From contig NZ_CP070969.1 of the NCBI RefSeq assembly GCF_017086365.1, positions 4,960,001 to 5,024,000 on the forward strand: 64,000 bases of DNA, read 5' to 3'. Below, piece by piece: positions 63,908-64,000 of the stretch. The first letter of the stretch is position 1, and every line of letters begins with the position of its first letter. Under the pieces are notes generated by a model. It was not told the origin of the DNA. It worked only from the letters and a program-made list of their open reading frames with translations, and did not search any database. The stretch is from Paenibacillus tianjinensis. Lineage in GTDB: Bacteria > Bacillota > Bacilli > Paenibacillales > Paenibacillaceae. A program made the translations under genes and the position numbers.

Positions 63908-63943
63908 AAAAAAGTGCCCCCTCTCACATGAACGAGAGGAGGC
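63908..63943 (-). terminator. Terminator between an SLH gene and the polysaccharide locus
   Basis: Stem GCCTCCTCTCG-like / TGAGAGGGGGC with a 4-6 base loop and TTTTTT on the minus strand. It probably ends the upstream SLH gene; since it lies in the leader of the Wzz-like gene it could also attenuate the locus. Confidence 0.8.
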
Positions 63944-63965
63944 TCTCCACTTGCTTGTATTATTC

Positions 63966-64000
63966 TTACTTGAAGTTCATTGTACGATAGATGATTACAG
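63966..64000 (-). CDS. C-terminus of another SLH-domain protein, partial
   Basis: The last 35 bases read on the minus strand as VIIYRTMNFK followed by TAA. This matches the end of a third SLH repeat (compare LIYRLYQLK at the end of the large SLH protein in this window). The gene continues beyond the right edge. Confidence 0.6.
   Translation of the reverse strand, partial: VIIYRTMNFK

Noticed and set aside
1..64000. tRNA or rRNA genes
   Set aside because: I saw no tRNA cloverleaf with CCA-adjacent acceptor stem or rRNA core sequence on either strand, although I did not run a search program.

Overview
The window reads as a chromosomal segment of a spore-forming, monoderm Firmicute of the Paenibacillus type. 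The gene order maf-radC-mreBCD-minCD-spoIVFA-spoIVFB-rplU-prp-rpmA and the block hemAX..CDBL with spoVID-valS-folC match the Bacillus layout. SpoIVFA/SpoIVFB, SpoVID and a SpoIIB-like SPOR protein mark an endospore former. S-layer (SLH) proteins, an RNase E/G homologue (absent from B. subtilis) and the protein sequences point to Paenibacillus rather than Bacillus. The genus is inferred from gene content and order; no database search was run.

Layout. 1-9.7 kb (minus strand): ribosomal proteins L27/L21 with the L27-processing protease, RNase G, the SpoIVF intramembrane protease pair, the MinCD division-site system, the MreBCD elongation machinery, RadC and Maf. 9.8-22.9 kb (minus): a SPOR-domain protein, two tandem GT4 glycosyltransferases, murC, folC, valS behind a T-box leader, spoVID, and a third GT4 enzyme where Bacillus has ysxE. 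23-26.2 kb: a membrane diguanylate cyclase, a zinc metallopeptidase and a secreted protein of unknown function. 26.3-35.9 kb (minus): a haem/sirohaem operon (hemA-hemX-sirC-hemC-cobA/hemD-hemB-hemL) ending in an RluA-type pseudouridine synthase. Its two large internal gaps each hold four short palindromes set at the same spacing. 36.1-38.4 kb (minus): a PP2C-like phosphatase behind a two-TM Nudix-like protein. 38.5-41.5 kb (plus): a guanine-class riboswitch followed by a phosphoribosyltransferase, a divergent IMP dehydrogenase and HPRT. 41.7-47.5 kb: a small lipoprotein and a surface protein of about 1760 residues with three SLH domains. 48.1-63.9 kb (minus): a Wzx/Wzy-type surface polysaccharide locus (Wzz-like and BY-kinase regulators, a CapD-type dehydratase, two exported proteins, the initiating phosphoglycosyltransferase, four GT2 enzymes, Wzy, Wzx, dTDP-sugar genes rfbA/C/B and a decayed epimerase). 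The last 35 bases encode the C-terminus of another SLH protein.

How they fit together. Most genes serve the cell envelope: shape (Mre), septum placement (Min, SpoIIB-like), wall precursors (MurC), spore coat and protease signalling (SpoVID, SpoIVFA/B), S-layer and polysaccharide. The middle of the polysaccharide locus (about 50.7-58.7 kb) is visibly richer in A and T than its flanks and contains a pseudogene, which suggests it is an exchanged cassette.

The observations I consider most likely to be new are the paired four-palindrome arrays in the hem operon (pitch 51/62/50 and 51/62/51 bp, with a different palindrome sequence in each array) and the 2TM-Nudix/PP2C gene pair.
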